From assembly GCF_022113815.1 (NCBI RefSeq), contig NZ_SGOM01000014.1, forward strand, positions 1 to 64,000: DNA of 64,000 nt. Reading direction: 5' to 3'. Within the stretch, counting starts at the first letter, position 1, and each line of letters opens with the position of its first letter. Below are positions 1 to 9,389 of this stretch, piece by piece. Below the pieces are notes generated by a model. The model made no database searches, had not been told where the DNA came from, and worked only from the letters and a program-made list of their open reading frames with translations. Source of the stretch: Vibrio cincinnatiensis (GTDB lineage: Bacteria; Pseudomonadota; Gammaproteobacteria; Enterobacterales; Vibrionaceae). A program made the translations under genes and the position numbers.

Positions 1-77
1 GTGCGCGATGGATCCAGAGTATCTTTTGAAGGTATTGGGAAGCCTTTATTTACGGGAATGTTCATGATTTTTCCGTG
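1..77 (+). mobile_element. 3' end of an ISAs1-family (IS1358-like) element, copy 1
   Basis: The first 77 bases are repeated at 325-401 with only three differences. Positions 2-67 read in frame as the last 21 residues of a transposase (starting CAMDPEYLLKVLGSLYLREC) and a TGA stop, the same ending as the second copy. The rest of this copy lies left of the window. ISAs1-family elements of the IS1358/H-repeat type are known companions of Vibrio O-antigen loci, which fits the genes that follow. Confidence 0.7.
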
Positions 78-106
78 GCCTTACAGGGCGGTGATGTTCA
101 TGCGGT

Positions 107-391
107 TTCCGTGCGCTCAGTGCTAAAGAATTGTTAAATGCTTCACGCTCGCACTGGTTAGTTGAGTCGATGCATTGGATGTTGGATACAGAATTTGGTG
201 AAGATGCTTACCGTAAACGAGCGGAAGAACGAGCAGAGAATTTCGCAAGGATCAGACAGATGTGCTTAAACATGCTAAAAAGTGAAACGACGCTGAAAGC
301 GAGCATTAAACACAAAAGAGCGATGTGCGCGATGGATCCAGAGTACCTTTTGAAGGTTCTGGGAAGCCTTTATTTACGGGAATGTTCATGA
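107..391 (+). pseudogene. ISAs1-family transposase, C-terminal remnant (copy 2)
   Basis: The frame reads ALSAKELLNASRSHW, then ESMHWMLDTEFGEDAYRKR and AENFARIRQMCLNMLK. This is the conserved C-terminal signature of ISAs1/H-repeat transposases (RSHW..E..HW.LD..F.EDA...NFA..R...LN.LK). The usual protein is about 370 residues; only about 90 remain and no proper start exists (the first usable codon is a TTG at 131). The similarity fades upstream of about 107, so this copy is 5'-truncated and fused to the tail of copy 1. It cannot be an active transposase. It marks past IS-driven rearrangement at the edge of the polysaccharide locus. Confidence 0.8.
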
Positions 392-401
392 TTTTTCCGT
401 G
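325..401 (+). repeat. 77-bp direct repeat of positions 1-77 (IS tail)
   Basis: Both copies run from GTGCGCGATGGATCC to TTTTTCCGTG and differ at three positions. The shared right edge (ATGATTTTTCCGTG) probably is the element's outer end, because the sequences differ directly after it (GCC at 78, TGC at 402). Confidence 0.85.
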
Positions 402-417
402 TGCTAACTAGTTAGCA
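402..417. repeat. 16-bp perfect palindrome next to the IS end
   Basis: TGCTAACTAGTTAGCA is a perfect dyad starting immediately after the IS tail and 67 bp before tviB. It could be an operator, a weak terminator stem, or a target-site relic. There is no T-run after it. Confidence 0.4.
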
Positions 418-483
418 TCAGGTTTGGTTTGATAAATATCTACAATAGTTTTATTAATTTAAAATATAAATTTTGGAGTAAAA

Positions 484-1752
484 ATGGATAACTTTAAACT
501 TGCCATTATTGGTCTAGGTTATGTGGGGCTACCTCTAGCCGTTGAATTTGGCAAAACATATCCAGTAGTCGGGTTTGATATTAACTCTGCTCGTTTGGCT
601 GAGTTGGAAAATGGCCATGATAGTACTTTAGAAGTCGATGATAATGAATTAGCCTCGGCTGAATATTTAACTTACAGTAATTCATTAGACGAGTTAAAAA
701 CCTGCAATGTATTTATTGTTACTGTGCCAACTCCAATCAATGAGCATAAGCAGCCAGATCTAACTCCGTTGATTAAAGCTAGTGAAACGATTGGGAGCGT
801 GCTTAAACAGGGCGATATCGTAATATATGAATCTACAGTGTACCCCGGTGCGACCGAAGAAGACTGTGTGCCTGTTTTGGAGCGTGTATCTGGTTTATCT
901 TTTAACAAAGACTTTTTCTGTGGTTATAGCCCTGAACGCATTAACCCCGGTGATAAAGAGCATCGTGTAACAACGATCTTAAAAGTGACATCAGGTTCTA
1001 CCCCTGAGATAGCGGAAACTGTTGATCAATTATACCGTTCTATTATTACCGCTGGAACACATAAAGCTTCTTCTATTAAGGTGGCGGAGGCGGCAAAAGT
1101 CATAGAAAACACCCAGCGTGATGTCAATATCGGCCTTATTAATGAACTGTCGTTAATTTTTAACAAGTTAGGTATAGATACCGAAGAAGTACTGAAAGCC
1201 GCGGGTACTAAGTGGAATTTCTTACCTTTTCGTCCTGGTTTAGTGGGTGGCCATTGTATCGGTGTTGACCCTTATTATCTTACCCATAAAGCTCAGACCG
1301 TTGGCTATCATCCTGAAATTATCTTAGCTGGGCGTCGTTTAAATGATGGCATGGGGGCTTATGTCGCTAGCCAACTAGTGAAAGCGATGTTGAAAAAACG
1401 TATCCATGTTGATGGTGCGCGAGTATTAGTATTGGGTTTAACCTTTAAAGAAAATTGTCCAGATCTACGCAATACTAAGGTTGTTGATATTATTCATGAG
1501 TTACAAGGTTACGGTGTGCAAGTCGATTGTTATGATCCTTGGATTAATGCCAAAGAAGCGGAACATGAATACGCGATTTCACCGATTAGTGTGCCTATTG
1601 CTGGACAATATGACGGTATCATTCTAGCCGTTGCTCATGATGAATTCGCGCAGATGGGCGCAGCTAAAATTCGCTCATTGGGTAAGAGTGAACATGTATT
1701 ATATGATCTGAAATACGTATTGCCACGCGAGCAAGCAGATTTACGTTTGTAA
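484..1752 (+). CDS. tviB: UDP-N-acetylhexosamine 6-dehydrogenase (TviB/WbpO family)
   Basis: An NAD-dependent dehydrogenase oxidising C6 of a UDP-N-acetylhexosamine to the uronic acid, a cytoplasmic precursor step for O-antigen or capsule. The 422-residue protein has the Rossmann start [12 protein letters not shown] (residues 8-19), ESTVYPG near 117-123, and the UDP-sugar dehydrogenase motif [15 protein letters not shown] near 254-268 with the catalytic cysteine. A C-terminal NAD-type domain follows. Length fits TviB/WbpO (about 425) better than UDP-glucose dehydrogenase. The ATG has a good GGAGT site. The next gene is the matching 4-epimerase, so the pair probably supplies UDP-GalNAcA or UDP-GlcNAcA. 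Whether GlcNAc or GalNAc is preferred cannot be read from sequence. Confidence 0.85.
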   Translation: MDNFKLAIIGLGYVGLPLAVEFGKTYPVVGFDINSARLAELENGHDSTLEVDDNELASAEYLTYSNSLDELKTCNVFIVTVPTPINEHKQPDLTPLIKASETIGSVLKQGDIVIYESTVYPGATEEDCVPVLERVSGLSFNKDFFCGYSPERINPGDKEHRVTTILKVTSGSTPEIAETVDQLYRSIITAGTHKASSIKVAEAAKVIENTQRDVNIGLINELSLIFNKLGIDTEEVLKAAGTKWNFLPFRPGLVGGHCIGVDPYYLTHKAQTVGYHPEIILAGRRLNDGMGAYVASQLVKAMLKKRIHVDGARVLVLGLTFKENCPDLRNTKVVDIIHELQGYGVQVDCYDPWINAKEAEHEYAISPISVPIAGQYDGIILAVAHDEFAQMGAAKIRSLGKSEHVLYDLKYVLPREQADLRL

Positions 1753-1774
1753 GCAAGAAAGGACTGAGAATAGT

Positions 1775-2797
1775 ATGACAGCGTATCAAACATTAACTGA
1801 AACATTAAAAACACAGTCTAAAACATGGCTCGTAACTGGCGTTGCTGGGTTTATTGGTTCCAATTTATTGGAGCACTTGTTAAAGCTGAACCAAAAGGTT
1901 ATTGGTTTAGATAACTTTGCAACGGGGCATAAGCACAACTTAGATGAAGTTAAAGGATTGGTTAGTTCTGAACAGTGGGCAGGATTTACCTTTATCGAAG
2001 GTGATATTCGTAACCTAGTAGATTGCCAAAAAGCATGTGACGGCGTTGATTATGTACTACATCAGGCAGCTCTGGGCTCGGTCCCTCGTTCGATTAATGA
2101 TCCGATCGCCACTAATGCGACTAATATTGGTGGCTTTTTAAATATGCTAGTGGCAGCTCGTGATGCTGAAGTAAAAAGCTTTACTTATGCTGCTAGCAGC
2201 TCTACGTACGGCGATCATCCAGCGTTACCAAAAGTAGAAGAAAATATTGGAAAGCCCTTATCACCGTATGCGGTGACTAAGTATGTGAACGAATTGTATG
2301 CGGATGTATTCGCTAAAACGTATGGTTTTAAAGCAATCGGTTTGCGCTACTTTAATGTATTTGGTAAACGGCAAGACCCAAATGGCGCGTATGCTGCAGT
2401 AATACCCAAGTGGACAGCAGCTATGTTACTTAATGAAGATGTTGTTATAAATGGCGATGGTGAAACTAGCCGTGATTTTTGTTTTATCGAAAATACGGTG
2501 CAAATGAACTTACTTGCGGCTACAGCATCTGATGAGGCAAAAAATGAAGTGTATAACGTGGCTGTTGGCGACCGTACTACGCTTAATGATTTGTTTCACG
2601 CATTACAAACGGCGTTAGGTAAAAATGATAAGCCCTATGGCAAGGCCCCTCTATATCGTGATTTTCGAGCTGGAGATGTACGCCATTCTCAGGCGGATAT
2701 TAACAAGGCCATCGGTAAATTAGGTTACGCGCCTGAATACCATATTATGGATGGAATAGTTAAGGCTATGCCTTGGTATATACAGAATGTGGGTTAA
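1775..2797 (+). CDS. tviC: UDP-N-acetylglucosamine (uronate) 4-epimerase (TviC/WbpP family)
   Basis: A short-chain dehydrogenase-type epimerase inverting C4 of UDP-GlcNAc(A). It shows the NAD-binding motif [16 protein letters not shown] near residues 21-36, GDIRN in the first half, AASSSTYGD carrying the catalytic Ser/Thr region, and the [14 protein letters not shown] stretch with the YxxxK pair. The 340-residue length matches TviC/WbpP. It lies 22 bp after tviB on the same strand with a GAAAGGA ribosome site, and the two genes commonly pair in polysaccharide loci. The 3' end is 6 bp before the glycosyltransferase gene, so all are presumably one transcript. Confidence 0.85.
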   Translation: MTAYQTLTETLKTQSKTWLVTGVAGFIGSNLLEHLLKLNQKVIGLDNFATGHKHNLDEVKGLVSSEQWAGFTFIEGDIRNLVDCQKACDGVDYVLHQAALGSVPRSINDPIATNATNIGGFLNMLVAARDAEVKSFTYAASSSTYGDHPALPKVEENIGKPLSPYAVTKYVNELYADVFAKTYGFKAIGLRYFNVFGKRQDPNGAYAAVIPKWTAAMLLNEDVVINGDGETSRDFCFIENTVQMNLLAATASDEAKNEVYNVAVGDRTTLNDLFHALQTALGKNDKPYGKAPLYRDFRAGDVRHSQADINKAIGKLGYAPEYHIMDGIVKAMPWYIQNVG

Positions 2798-2803
2798 TGG
2801 ACT

Positions 2804-3940
2804 TTGACTAACGAAACACAACGTATACTTTTTGTGGTTAATGCGCCCGAGTTTTTTTTATCTCACAGATTACCTCTTGCTATCGCTGCTCAAAAAGCGG
2901 GGTATGATGTTCATGTAGCTACTGCTGAGGGGCCGGATGTTCAATCTATCCAGTCTATTGGTTTTACTCATCATGTTGTACCTTTTGCTAGAAGCGGTCA
3001 AAATCCGCTGAATGAGTTAAAAACGCTAATTAGCTTAATTAAATTATTTAAGGTGATAAAACCGTCACTGGTTCATCTTATTACTATTAAGCCAGTACTA
3101 TATGGTGGTATCGCGGCGCGGCTGACAGGGGTTGAAGCTGTTGTGAGTGCTGTTTCTGGTTTGGGTACCGTTTTTTTAGCTGAATCTGCTATTGCGCGTT
3201 TACGTCGCTGGTTAGTCATATTGATGTACCGCTTTGCATTTAATCAGAAGCGTTTGTCTGTGATTTTTCAAAACCCTGACGATCGAGATATTCTTCTATC
3301 TTTGAAAACGTTAAACACACATCAGGTAAGAATGATCCGAGGGTCTGGTGTTGACCTTTTGGATTACCCTTTTCTACCTGAACCTGAAGGGACTCCGGTT
3401 GTCGCTATGGCTGCACGCTTACTTAAGGACAAAGGAGTGATTGAGTTTATTGAAGCCGCTAAAATATTGAACGAGCGTAACATCGCGGTTGAAATGAAAT
3501 TAATCGGTGCACCTGATCTAGGTAATCCTACCAGTGTGTCTCAAACTGAATTAGATCAATGGGCTGCTTCTGGCTTTGTACAACTACTTGGTTATCAAGA
3601 AAACATTGGCAAACATTATAGTGAGGCCAACATAATTTGTTTGCCTTCTTACCGTGAGGGGTTGCCAAAAAGTTTGGTTGAAGCAGCAGCTTGTGGTCGT
3701 CCGGTTGTGACGACTGATGTACCGGGGTGCAGAGACGCGATAATACCTGAAAAAACTGGCCTTCTTGTGCCTGTAAAAAATGCCATCGCTCTCGCTGATG
3801 CAATTGAGGTTTTGGTTCAAGATGCTGGTTTACGAAAAACAATGGGCGAGGCGGGCAGGGTATTGGCAGAAGAGGCCTTTGCAATCGAAAAAATTGTTGA
3901 ACAACATATGATCATTTATAGAGAGCTTTTGGAAAAATGA
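2804..3940 (+). CDS. Glycosyltransferase family 4 protein
   Basis: A predicted retaining GT4 (GT-B fold) transferase adding one sugar to the lipid-linked O-unit at the inner face of the cytoplasmic membrane. The N-terminal acceptor domain starts RILFVVNAPEFFLSHRLPLA. The donor domain holds LPSYREGLPKSLVEAAACGRPVV near residues 280-302, with the usual E-x7-E type arrangement of GT4 enzymes, and DVPGCRD after it. The start is a TTG: the nearby ATG at 2797 runs into a stop after four codons. The stop overlaps the next gene's ATG (ATGA at 3937-3940), so translation is coupled. Donor and acceptor sugars cannot be told. Confidence 0.8.
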   Translation: MTNETQRILFVVNAPEFFLSHRLPLAIAAQKAGYDVHVATAEGPDVQSIQSIGFTHHVVPFARSGQNPLNELKTLISLIKLFKVIKPSLVHLITIKPVLYGGIAARLTGVEAVVSAVSGLGTVFLAESAIARLRRWLVILMYRFAFNQKRLSVIFQNPDDRDILLSLKTLNTHQVRMIRGSGVDLLDYPFLPEPEGTPVVAMAARLLKDKGVIEFIEAAKILNERNIAVEMKLIGAPDLGNPTSVSQTELDQWAASGFVQLLGYQENIGKHYSEANIICLPSYREGLPKSLVEAAACGRPVVTTDVPGCRDAIIPEKTGLLVPVKNAIALADAIEVLVQDAGLRKTMGEAGRVLAEEAFAIEKIVEQHMIIYRELLEK

Positions 3941-4914
3941 AAATGGCATCAAAAGTTTTGTTAACAGGTGCTAATGGCTTTGTTGGAAAAGTACTCAATG
4001 CAGCAATGATCAATCATTATCAAGTTTTGTCTGCTGTGCGAAATAAGAACTCAGAGACTTTTGGCAAATGCGTTAAGATCCCTGATATTGATAAAAATAC
4101 ACAATGGGATAATGCTTTATCTGGTGTGCATTGTGTTATTCATTGCGCGGCTCGCGTCCACATAATGAATGACTCCTCTCTTGATCCTTTATCTGAGTTT
4201 CGCGCTGTCAATACTGAAGGTACTGTAAAATTAGCTCATCAGGCTGCAGAAAGCGGTGTAAAACGCTTCATCTTTTTAAGTTCTATTAAGGTCAACGGTG
4301 AATCCACTTCAAATGGTGGGCCGTTTACCGTTTTTGATCAGTGTTTACCTGAAGACCCTTATGGTAGGTCCAAATCTGAAGCAGAAGAACAGTTGTTGGT
4401 ATTAGGTAAAGAAACAGGTATGGAGATAGTGATAATCCGCCCGACGCTTGTCTATGGCCCAGGTGTAAAAGCCAATTTTGCTTCACTTATGGGATTAGTT
4501 GCAAAGGGGATTCCACTACCATTTGGTTGTATCATCAAGAACAAGCGCAGTTTGGTTTCTGTAGATAATTTGGTTGATCTCATTATTACTTGTATTGACC
4601 ACCCTAAAGCGGCAAATCAAGTTTTCTTAGTTTCAGATGATCACGATGTGTCTACTTCTGAAATGGTTCGTGAAATGGCTATTGCTTTAGGTAAACCCAC
4701 TTGGCAACTGCCCGTTCCAATTTGGTGTTACAAACTAGCAGGAAAACTATTCAATAAATCTGATGTGGTAGATAGGTTGATTGGCTCGTTACAGGTTGAT
4801 ATTTCTCATACTAAAGAGACACTTGATTGGGCTCCTCCTCAAACATTACAAGAAGGTTTCAAGAAAACAGCTGAGGCCTTTCTATCTTCAAAAAAAAATA
4901 GTGGTAAATCATGA
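3937..4914 (+). CDS. NAD-dependent epimerase/reductase of the polysaccharide locus (WbpV-like)
   Basis: An extended short-chain dehydrogenase of 325 residues with GANGFVGKVLNAAM at the N-terminus (TGxxGxxG pattern), HCAARVHIM near 66-74, FLSSIKVNGEST, and the YGRSKSEAE stretch carrying YxxxK. Proteins of this kind sit directly before a PglC-like transferase in many Gram-negative O-antigen loci (WbpV next to WbpL in Pseudomonas) and act on a UDP-linked hexose intermediate, as 4-epimerase or 4-ketoreductase. The exact product is not decidable. It overlaps both neighbours by 4 bp (ATGA). It probably works with the downstream 4,6-dehydratase, making the first O-unit sugar (for example FucNAc/QuiNAc-type). 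Confidence 0.75.
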   Translation: MKMASKVLLTGANGFVGKVLNAAMINHYQVLSAVRNKNSETFGKCVKIPDIDKNTQWDNALSGVHCVIHCAARVHIMNDSSLDPLSEFRAVNTEGTVKLAHQAAESGVKRFIFLSSIKVNGESTSNGGPFTVFDQCLPEDPYGRSKSEAEEQLLVLGKETGMEIVIIRPTLVYGPGVKANFASLMGLVAKGIPLPFGCIIKNKRSLVSVDNLVDLIITCIDHPKAANQVFLVSDDHDVSTSEMVREMAIALGKPTWQLPVPIWCYKLAGKLFNKSDVVDRLIGSLQVDISHTKETLDWAPPQTLQEGFKKTAEAFLSSKKNSGKS

Positions 4915-5459
4915 TTCGTTTATTAGATTTTCTTGCAGCCTTCTTTGGTTTGTTGTTCTTGTGGCCTATATTACTTATCGTAACTATCATCGGCCTATTC
5001 GATACTGGCTCGCCGATTTTTGTCCAAGAGCGTGTTGGTCGAAATAAAAAACCATTTAAACTGATCAAGTTTCGCACTATGTCAGTAGATACTCAGTCAG
5101 TGGCTTCACACCTAGCCAGTAATGCTTCAATCACTAAATTAGGATCATTTTTGCGTAAAACTAAGATTGATGAGTTGCCACAGTTGATTAATGTTCTGAA
5201 AGGTGAAATGAGCTTAGTGGGTCCACGTCCCAATCTTTTTAACCAACAAGAGCTGATTAAAGAGCGTGATGCTTTAGGCGTGTATGACGTACTGCCCGGT
5301 ATTACAGGCTTAGCACAAGTACAAAATATCGATATGTCTACCCCTGAATTGTTAGCGAAAACGGATAAGCAGATGATTGATTCGCTAACAGTGAAAGACT
5401 ACTTTAAGTATATCTTAATGACGGCTACGGGTAGTGGTGCTGGTGATGCGGTCAAATAA
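4911..5459 (+). CDS. Initiating phosphoglycosyl transferase (PglC/WcaJ-type sugar transferase)
   Basis: A small monotopic membrane transferase that moves a sugar-1-phosphate onto undecaprenyl phosphate and so starts the O-unit. At 182 residues it matches the minimal PglC class rather than the polytopic WcaJ/WbaP class. It has one N-terminal hydrophobic re-entrant segment (LLDFLAAFFGLLFLWPILLI, about 4-23), then PIFVQERVGRNKKPFKLIKFRTM, KIDELPQLINVLKGEMSLVGPRP and LPGITGLAQV, the family signature including the catalytic Asp-Glu pair in KIDELPQ. It is coupled to the epimerase by a 4-bp overlap and is the last gene of this tight run; 214 bp separate it from the dehydratase. Confidence 0.85.
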   Translation: MIRLLDFLAAFFGLLFLWPILLIVTIIGLFDTGSPIFVQERVGRNKKPFKLIKFRTMSVDTQSVASHLASNASITKLGSFLRKTKIDELPQLINVLKGEMSLVGPRPNLFNQQELIKERDALGVYDVLPGITGLAQVQNIDMSTPELLAKTDKQMIDSLTVKDYFKYILMTATGSGAGDAVK

Positions 5460-5673
5460 GAGCGTATTTGTTTTAGGATATATGCTTAGTATGCTACCTT
5501 GAGTGCTAGTTTTATTTGGTGTTTTAGGAAATTGCTGACTTGAAAAAGCTGTTCTTCTTATATCGCAGGGCGGCTCAACATGTTTTTATATAAAAAGAAG
5601 AAGTGCATTCAGCGCTGTTATAGTGATAGTCAGTCAGGACTATATAAAAGTATTCGCAAAATAGAGATACATT

Positions 5674-7635
5674 ATGGATAAGTTGGCTTATATTTGGTCA
5701 TTATCGAGGGGGCACAAGCGTTTGATTAGCTTGGCAATCGATACGATTTTAATCATTTTTTCTTTTTTTGCTGCATTGTGGGTAAGGTTGGGGGAAATTG
5801 TGCTTCCTTCTTCTGGTGTCGAAGTCGGGGTTTTAGTTGGAACCTTATTCATCACATTGATAGCTTTTGCACGTTTAGGCCTTTACCGTGCGGTATTACG
5901 CTATTTAACTTTTCATGCCTTGATGGTTATTACCATGGGGGCGGCCATTTCTGCGGTTACCTTAACCTCTTTCGCTTATTATCTAAATGCTGCTATCCCA
6001 AGAACAGTCCCGTTAATTTATTTAACGTTTTTGGTGCTGTTTTGTGGTGGGGCGAGAATGTTAGTTCGTTCTCTGATTGTTCAGTCGCAATGTAAAAATA
6101 TTCGGGAACAAGTACTTATTTACGGCGCAGGTAGTACGGGGAGGCAGTTAGCGATAGCCTTGCGTAACTCTCCTCAGTATCAAATAAAAGCTTTCTTGGA
6201 TAATGATCCTTCACTGGCTCATACCATTATTCAAGGGGTTACGGTTTACCCCTCTGCTTTAGTGCAGGATCTGGTTGCAAAGTATCAAATTGATAAAATT
6301 TTATTGGCGATGCCAAGAACGAGCCGCTCAGAAAGAAAGCAAATCATTGATAAATTGCTTCACTTACCGGTTGAAGTGCTAACCGTGCCAGATTTTACCG
6401 ATATTGTTGAAGGGAATGCGACGGTTGATGAATTAAAAGATGTCGCAATAGAAGATCTGCTCGGGCGTGATCCTGTTGCACCTGATTCTTGTTTAATGAA
6501 GTCGAATATTCATGGCAAAGTGGTCATGGTAACGGGAGCGGGGGGATCGATTGGTTCTGAATTATGCCGACAAATTGTGATGCAAAAACCGAGTTCTCTG
6601 ATTTTGTTTGAGCTTTCCGAGTTTGCTTTGTACCAAATTGATAAAGAGCTGAGCCAGTGGGTTGAGGCAGAACAATTGCAGATAGAGATAATTCCTCTAT
6701 TGGGCTCTGTTCAGCGAGTCAATCGATTGTGTGCCACGATGAAAGCGTTTGGCGTTCAAACGGTTTATCATGCCGCGGCTTATAAACACGTTCCTCTTGT
6801 TGAGTACAATGTGGTCGAAGGGGTTCGTAATAACGTATTTGGTACTTATTATTGTGCTAAAGCGGCAATTGAATCAGGTGTTGAGTCTTTTGTTTTAATA
6901 TCCACTGACAAAGCGGTGCGCCCAACGAATGTGATGGGAACCACGAAGCGTATGGCTGAGTTAGCATTACAAGCTTTAGCCGAGAAAGAAAATCAGAAAT
7001 CGAAAGGTACGCGTTTCTGTATGGTTCGATTTGGTAATGTTCTTGGTTCTTCAGGTTCTGTTATCCCCTTATTTAAACGTCAAATTGCGGAAGGCAAACC
7101 TATTACGGTCACTCACCCAGAAATTATTCGCTACTTTATGACCATTCCTGAAGCGGCTCAGTTAGTGATCCAAGCGGGAGCCATGGGGAAAGGGGGCGAT
7201 GTGTTTGTATTAGACATGGGTGAGCCTGTTAAAATTGTCGATTTAGCTAAAAACTTAATTCGTTTATCTGGCTTAGAAGTGAAATCCGCAGAGAATCCTG
7301 GTGGAGATATTGAAATCAAGTTTACGGGGTTACGCCCGGGAGAGAAACTCTATGAGGAGTTGCTGATTGGCGATAATGTTCAAGGAACAGAGCATGAGCG
7401 AATTATGACAGCTAATGAACGTTTTTTACCGTTAAATGAGTTTTCTGGGATTTTGGACCATTTAGATAAAGCCTGTCATGAATTTGATCATGAAGCGATT
7501 CGGAAAATTTTACTAGAAACACCAACAGGGTTTAATCCCACCGATGGTATTGGTGATTTAGTTTGGAATGCGAAACAGAAGCGATATAACGCGGATTCAA
7601 AGATTGTTAAGTTGAAAACATCACAAACGGCATAA
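5674..7635 (+). CDS. Membrane UDP-N-acetylglucosamine 4,6-dehydratase (WbpM/PglF/CapD family)
   Basis: Makes UDP-4-keto-6-deoxy-GlcNAc, the entry point to deoxy-amino sugars. The 653 residues hold four N-terminal membrane segments (about 15-120), a first Rossmann domain (VLIYGAGSTGRQLA near 147-160), and the catalytic dehydratase domain beginning VVMVTGAGGSIGSELCRQI near 284-302. It also carries STDKAVRPTNVMGTTKR and LRPGEKLYEELL. Length and double Rossmann layout match WbpM, not the short soluble FlaA1/PseB. The start ATG has an AGAGATA site. The upstream 214 bp may contain a separate promoter. A clear terminator follows at 7656. Confidence 0.88.
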   Translation: MDKLAYIWSLSRGHKRLISLAIDTILIIFSFFAALWVRLGEIVLPSSGVEVGVLVGTLFITLIAFARLGLYRAVLRYLTFHALMVITMGAAISAVTLTSFAYYLNAAIPRTVPLIYLTFLVLFCGGARMLVRSLIVQSQCKNIREQVLIYGAGSTGRQLAIALRNSPQYQIKAFLDNDPSLAHTIIQGVTVYPSALVQDLVAKYQIDKILLAMPRTSRSERKQIIDKLLHLPVEVLTVPDFTDIVEGNATVDELKDVAIEDLLGRDPVAPDSCLMKSNIHGKVVMVTGAGGSIGSELCRQIVMQKPSSLILFELSEFALYQIDKELSQWVEAEQLQIEIIPLLGSVQRVNRLCATMKAFGVQTVYHAAAYKHVPLVEYNVVEGVRNNVFGTYYCAKAAIESGVESFVLISTDKAVRPTNVMGTTKRMAELALQALAEKENQKSKGTRFCMVRFGNVLGSSGSVIPLFKRQIAEGKPITVTHPEIIRYFMTIPEAAQLVIQAGAMGKGGDVFVLDMGEPVKIVDLAKNLIRLSGLEVKSAENPGGDIEIKFTGLRPGEKLYEELLIGDNVQGTEHERIMTANERFLPLNEFSGILDHLDKACHEFDHEAIRKILLETPTGFNPTDGIGDLVWNAKQKRYNADSKIVKLKTSQTA

Positions 7636-7655
7636 AATGATCTTGAAGAGCTAAT

Positions 7656-7688
7656 AAGGCCCACATTGTTGGGCCTTTTTTTATTTTT
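7656..7688 (+). terminator. Rho-independent terminator of the polysaccharide operon
   Basis: AAGGCCCA and TGGGCCTT form an 8-bp stem around a short ACATTGT-type loop, followed by a run of seven or more T. It lies 20 bp after the dehydratase stop. Confidence 0.85.
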
Positions 7689-7851
7689 AGGGGTTTATCA
7701 ATGATATTTCATTCATATTTTTATGATAACAGTATGTCGTTCAAGAAAGGTAAAACATGAAATCGCTTGAACGAATCAGTGACGTCGAATCTATAATGAT
7801 ATGCCTATGTTATGTTTGATTATTCATAATACATAGCGTAAGGCAAAGGAC

Positions 7852-9207
7852 ATGCAACTGATTCATCATGGTGGAAAGCATACAGTTACGGGCTCTTGTC
7901 ATGAGCTGCGATCTCATAACATGGCGGTGTTAATCGACTGTGGCTTGTTTCAAGGTAAAGATGCGGTGACGGCGGATCTTGATTTTCCGGTTGAGCATAT
8001 TGATGCTCTGATTTTAACTCACGCACATATTGACCATATTGGTCGCCTCCCTTGGTTATTGGCGGCGGGTTTTCAGGGCCCGATTTATTGTACGCCGGCT
8101 ACGGCAGAATTAGTCCCTTTGATGTTAGAAGACGGTTTAAAATTGCAATTAGGGTTAAGCCGCCGACAAATTCAGCAAATATTAGACCTCATCCAACAGC
8201 GTATTCACGCGGTAGATTATGGCCAGTGGATAACGCTTAACTCCGCTAACGATACAGTTCCTAACACTCCTCCTTCTTCTCTTTCTCAATCCTCACTGTC
8301 TGTTCGATTTAATCCCGCGGGCCATATCCTTGGCTCAGCCTATGTTGAAGTTATGCTACCAACTCAAGAGGTGGTGGTGTTTTCGGGTGATTTAGGGCCC
8401 AGTAATACACCACTTTTACCGGATCCTAAACCACCGAAACGTGCCGATTACTTAGTGATTGAAACCACTTATGGTCATCGTGAGCATGAGGGGGTCGAGC
8501 ATCGCGCTCAACAACTGCGGGCTATTATTGAACGCTCACTGGCTGATGGTGGCACAATTTTGATTCCCGCGTTTAGTGTGGGGCGTACTCAAGAGCTGCT
8601 GTTTGATATTGAGCGTTTAGTTTACGAGAAGCAGATTGATGCTGATTTACCGATCATCCTTGATTCGCCAATGGCGCAGAAAGTGACCCAATCTTATCGA
8701 CGGTTTAAAGCGCTTTGGGGGCAAGAAGCGAAAGAGCGATTAGAGAAGCATCGACACCCATTGGCGTTTGAACAATGTATTCAAATTACGGATTATCGAA
8801 GCCATCAAGCTTTAGTCAATCGTTTAGCTTCAACCGGAGAGCCTGCTATTGTGGTCGCAGCATCGGGAATGTGCCAAGGTGGGCGAATCGTCGATTATTT
8901 AAAAGCGTTGTTGAGTGATTCTCGAACCGATGTGATTTTTGCTGGCTTTCAAGCCGAAGGAACGCTAGGCAGAGCCATTCAGCAAGGGGAACCTGTGGTC
9001 TGTATGGATGGTGAAGAAATAGAGATCAATGCCAATATTCATGTGATGTCGGGGTATTCGGCACATGCCGATCAATCAGAGCTATTGCATTTTATTGAAG
9101 GTATTGAGGAAAAGCCGCAGCAGATCCATCTTATCCACGGTGAACGGGAAGCCCAACGTGCTTTTGCTGCTCTGTTAAGAGAAAAAGGCTATTCGGTTGT
9201 GGAGTAG
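7852..9207 (+). CDS. rjg: Beta-CASP metallo-beta-lactamase RNase-like protein, right junction gene
   Basis: A predicted zinc-dependent ribonuclease of the metallo-beta-lactamase/beta-CASP class (CPSF73/RNase J-like). It has the metal motif THAHIDH at residues 56-62, SGDLGPSNTP, and the beta-CASP parts SVGRTQELLFD, ASGMCQGGRI and MSGYSAHADQSEL. It is 451 residues, full length. In V. cholerae this gene marks the right border of the wb O-antigen cluster and was named for that position; here it again directly follows the cluster's terminator. The start ATG has an AAAGGAC site 5-6 bases before it. The RNA target is not known to me. Confidence 0.88.
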   Translation: MQLIHHGGKHTVTGSCHELRSHNMAVLIDCGLFQGKDAVTADLDFPVEHIDALILTHAHIDHIGRLPWLLAAGFQGPIYCTPATAELVPLMLEDGLKLQLGLSRRQIQQILDLIQQRIHAVDYGQWITLNSANDTVPNTPPSSLSQSSLSVRFNPAGHILGSAYVEVMLPTQEVVVFSGDLGPSNTPLLPDPKPPKRADYLVIETTYGHREHEGVEHRAQQLRAIIERSLADGGTILIPAFSVGRTQELLFDIERLVYEKQIDADLPIILDSPMAQKVTQSYRRFKALWGQEAKERLEKHRHPLAFEQCIQITDYRSHQALVNRLASTGEPAIVVAASGMCQGGRIVDYLKALLSDSRTDVIFAGFQAEGTLGRAIQQGEPVVCMDGEEIEINANIHVMSGYSAHADQSELLHFIEGIEEKPQQIHLIHGEREAQRAFAALLREKGYSVVE

Positions 9208-9240
9208 CGAGTCATTCTATTGATTCATTGAACGTGTACC

Positions 9241-9260
9241 ATTCCCGCGCTAGCGGGAAT
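9241..9260. repeat. Inverted repeat after rjg
   Basis: ATTCCCGC and GCGGGAAT flank GCTA. It is a strong dyad 33 bp after the rjg stop without a clear T-run. It may act as a transcript 3' end or be an intergenic repeat element. Confidence 0.45.
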
Positions 9261-9389
9261 CTATGTATGGGTGGGCGTGTAAGGTGCTATAAAGGTGTAA
9301 ACATCCTTTTCGTATCATGATAAAATTTTGTGCAATAAGCATTCAGGCCGAATAGTGGCCTGTTCGACTTTCTAAAGGAATATAACCAC

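Noticed and set aside
484..2797. Calling the locus a Vi capsule because of the tviB-tviC-like pair
   Set aside because: This pair is widespread in O-antigen and capsule loci; no other Vi genes are present, while rjg marks the Vibrio O-antigen border.
3528..3884. 118-codon minus-strand frame in the glycosyltransferase gene
   Set aside because: Antisense shadow; the plus-strand gene is supported by GT4 motifs and overlapping start and stop.
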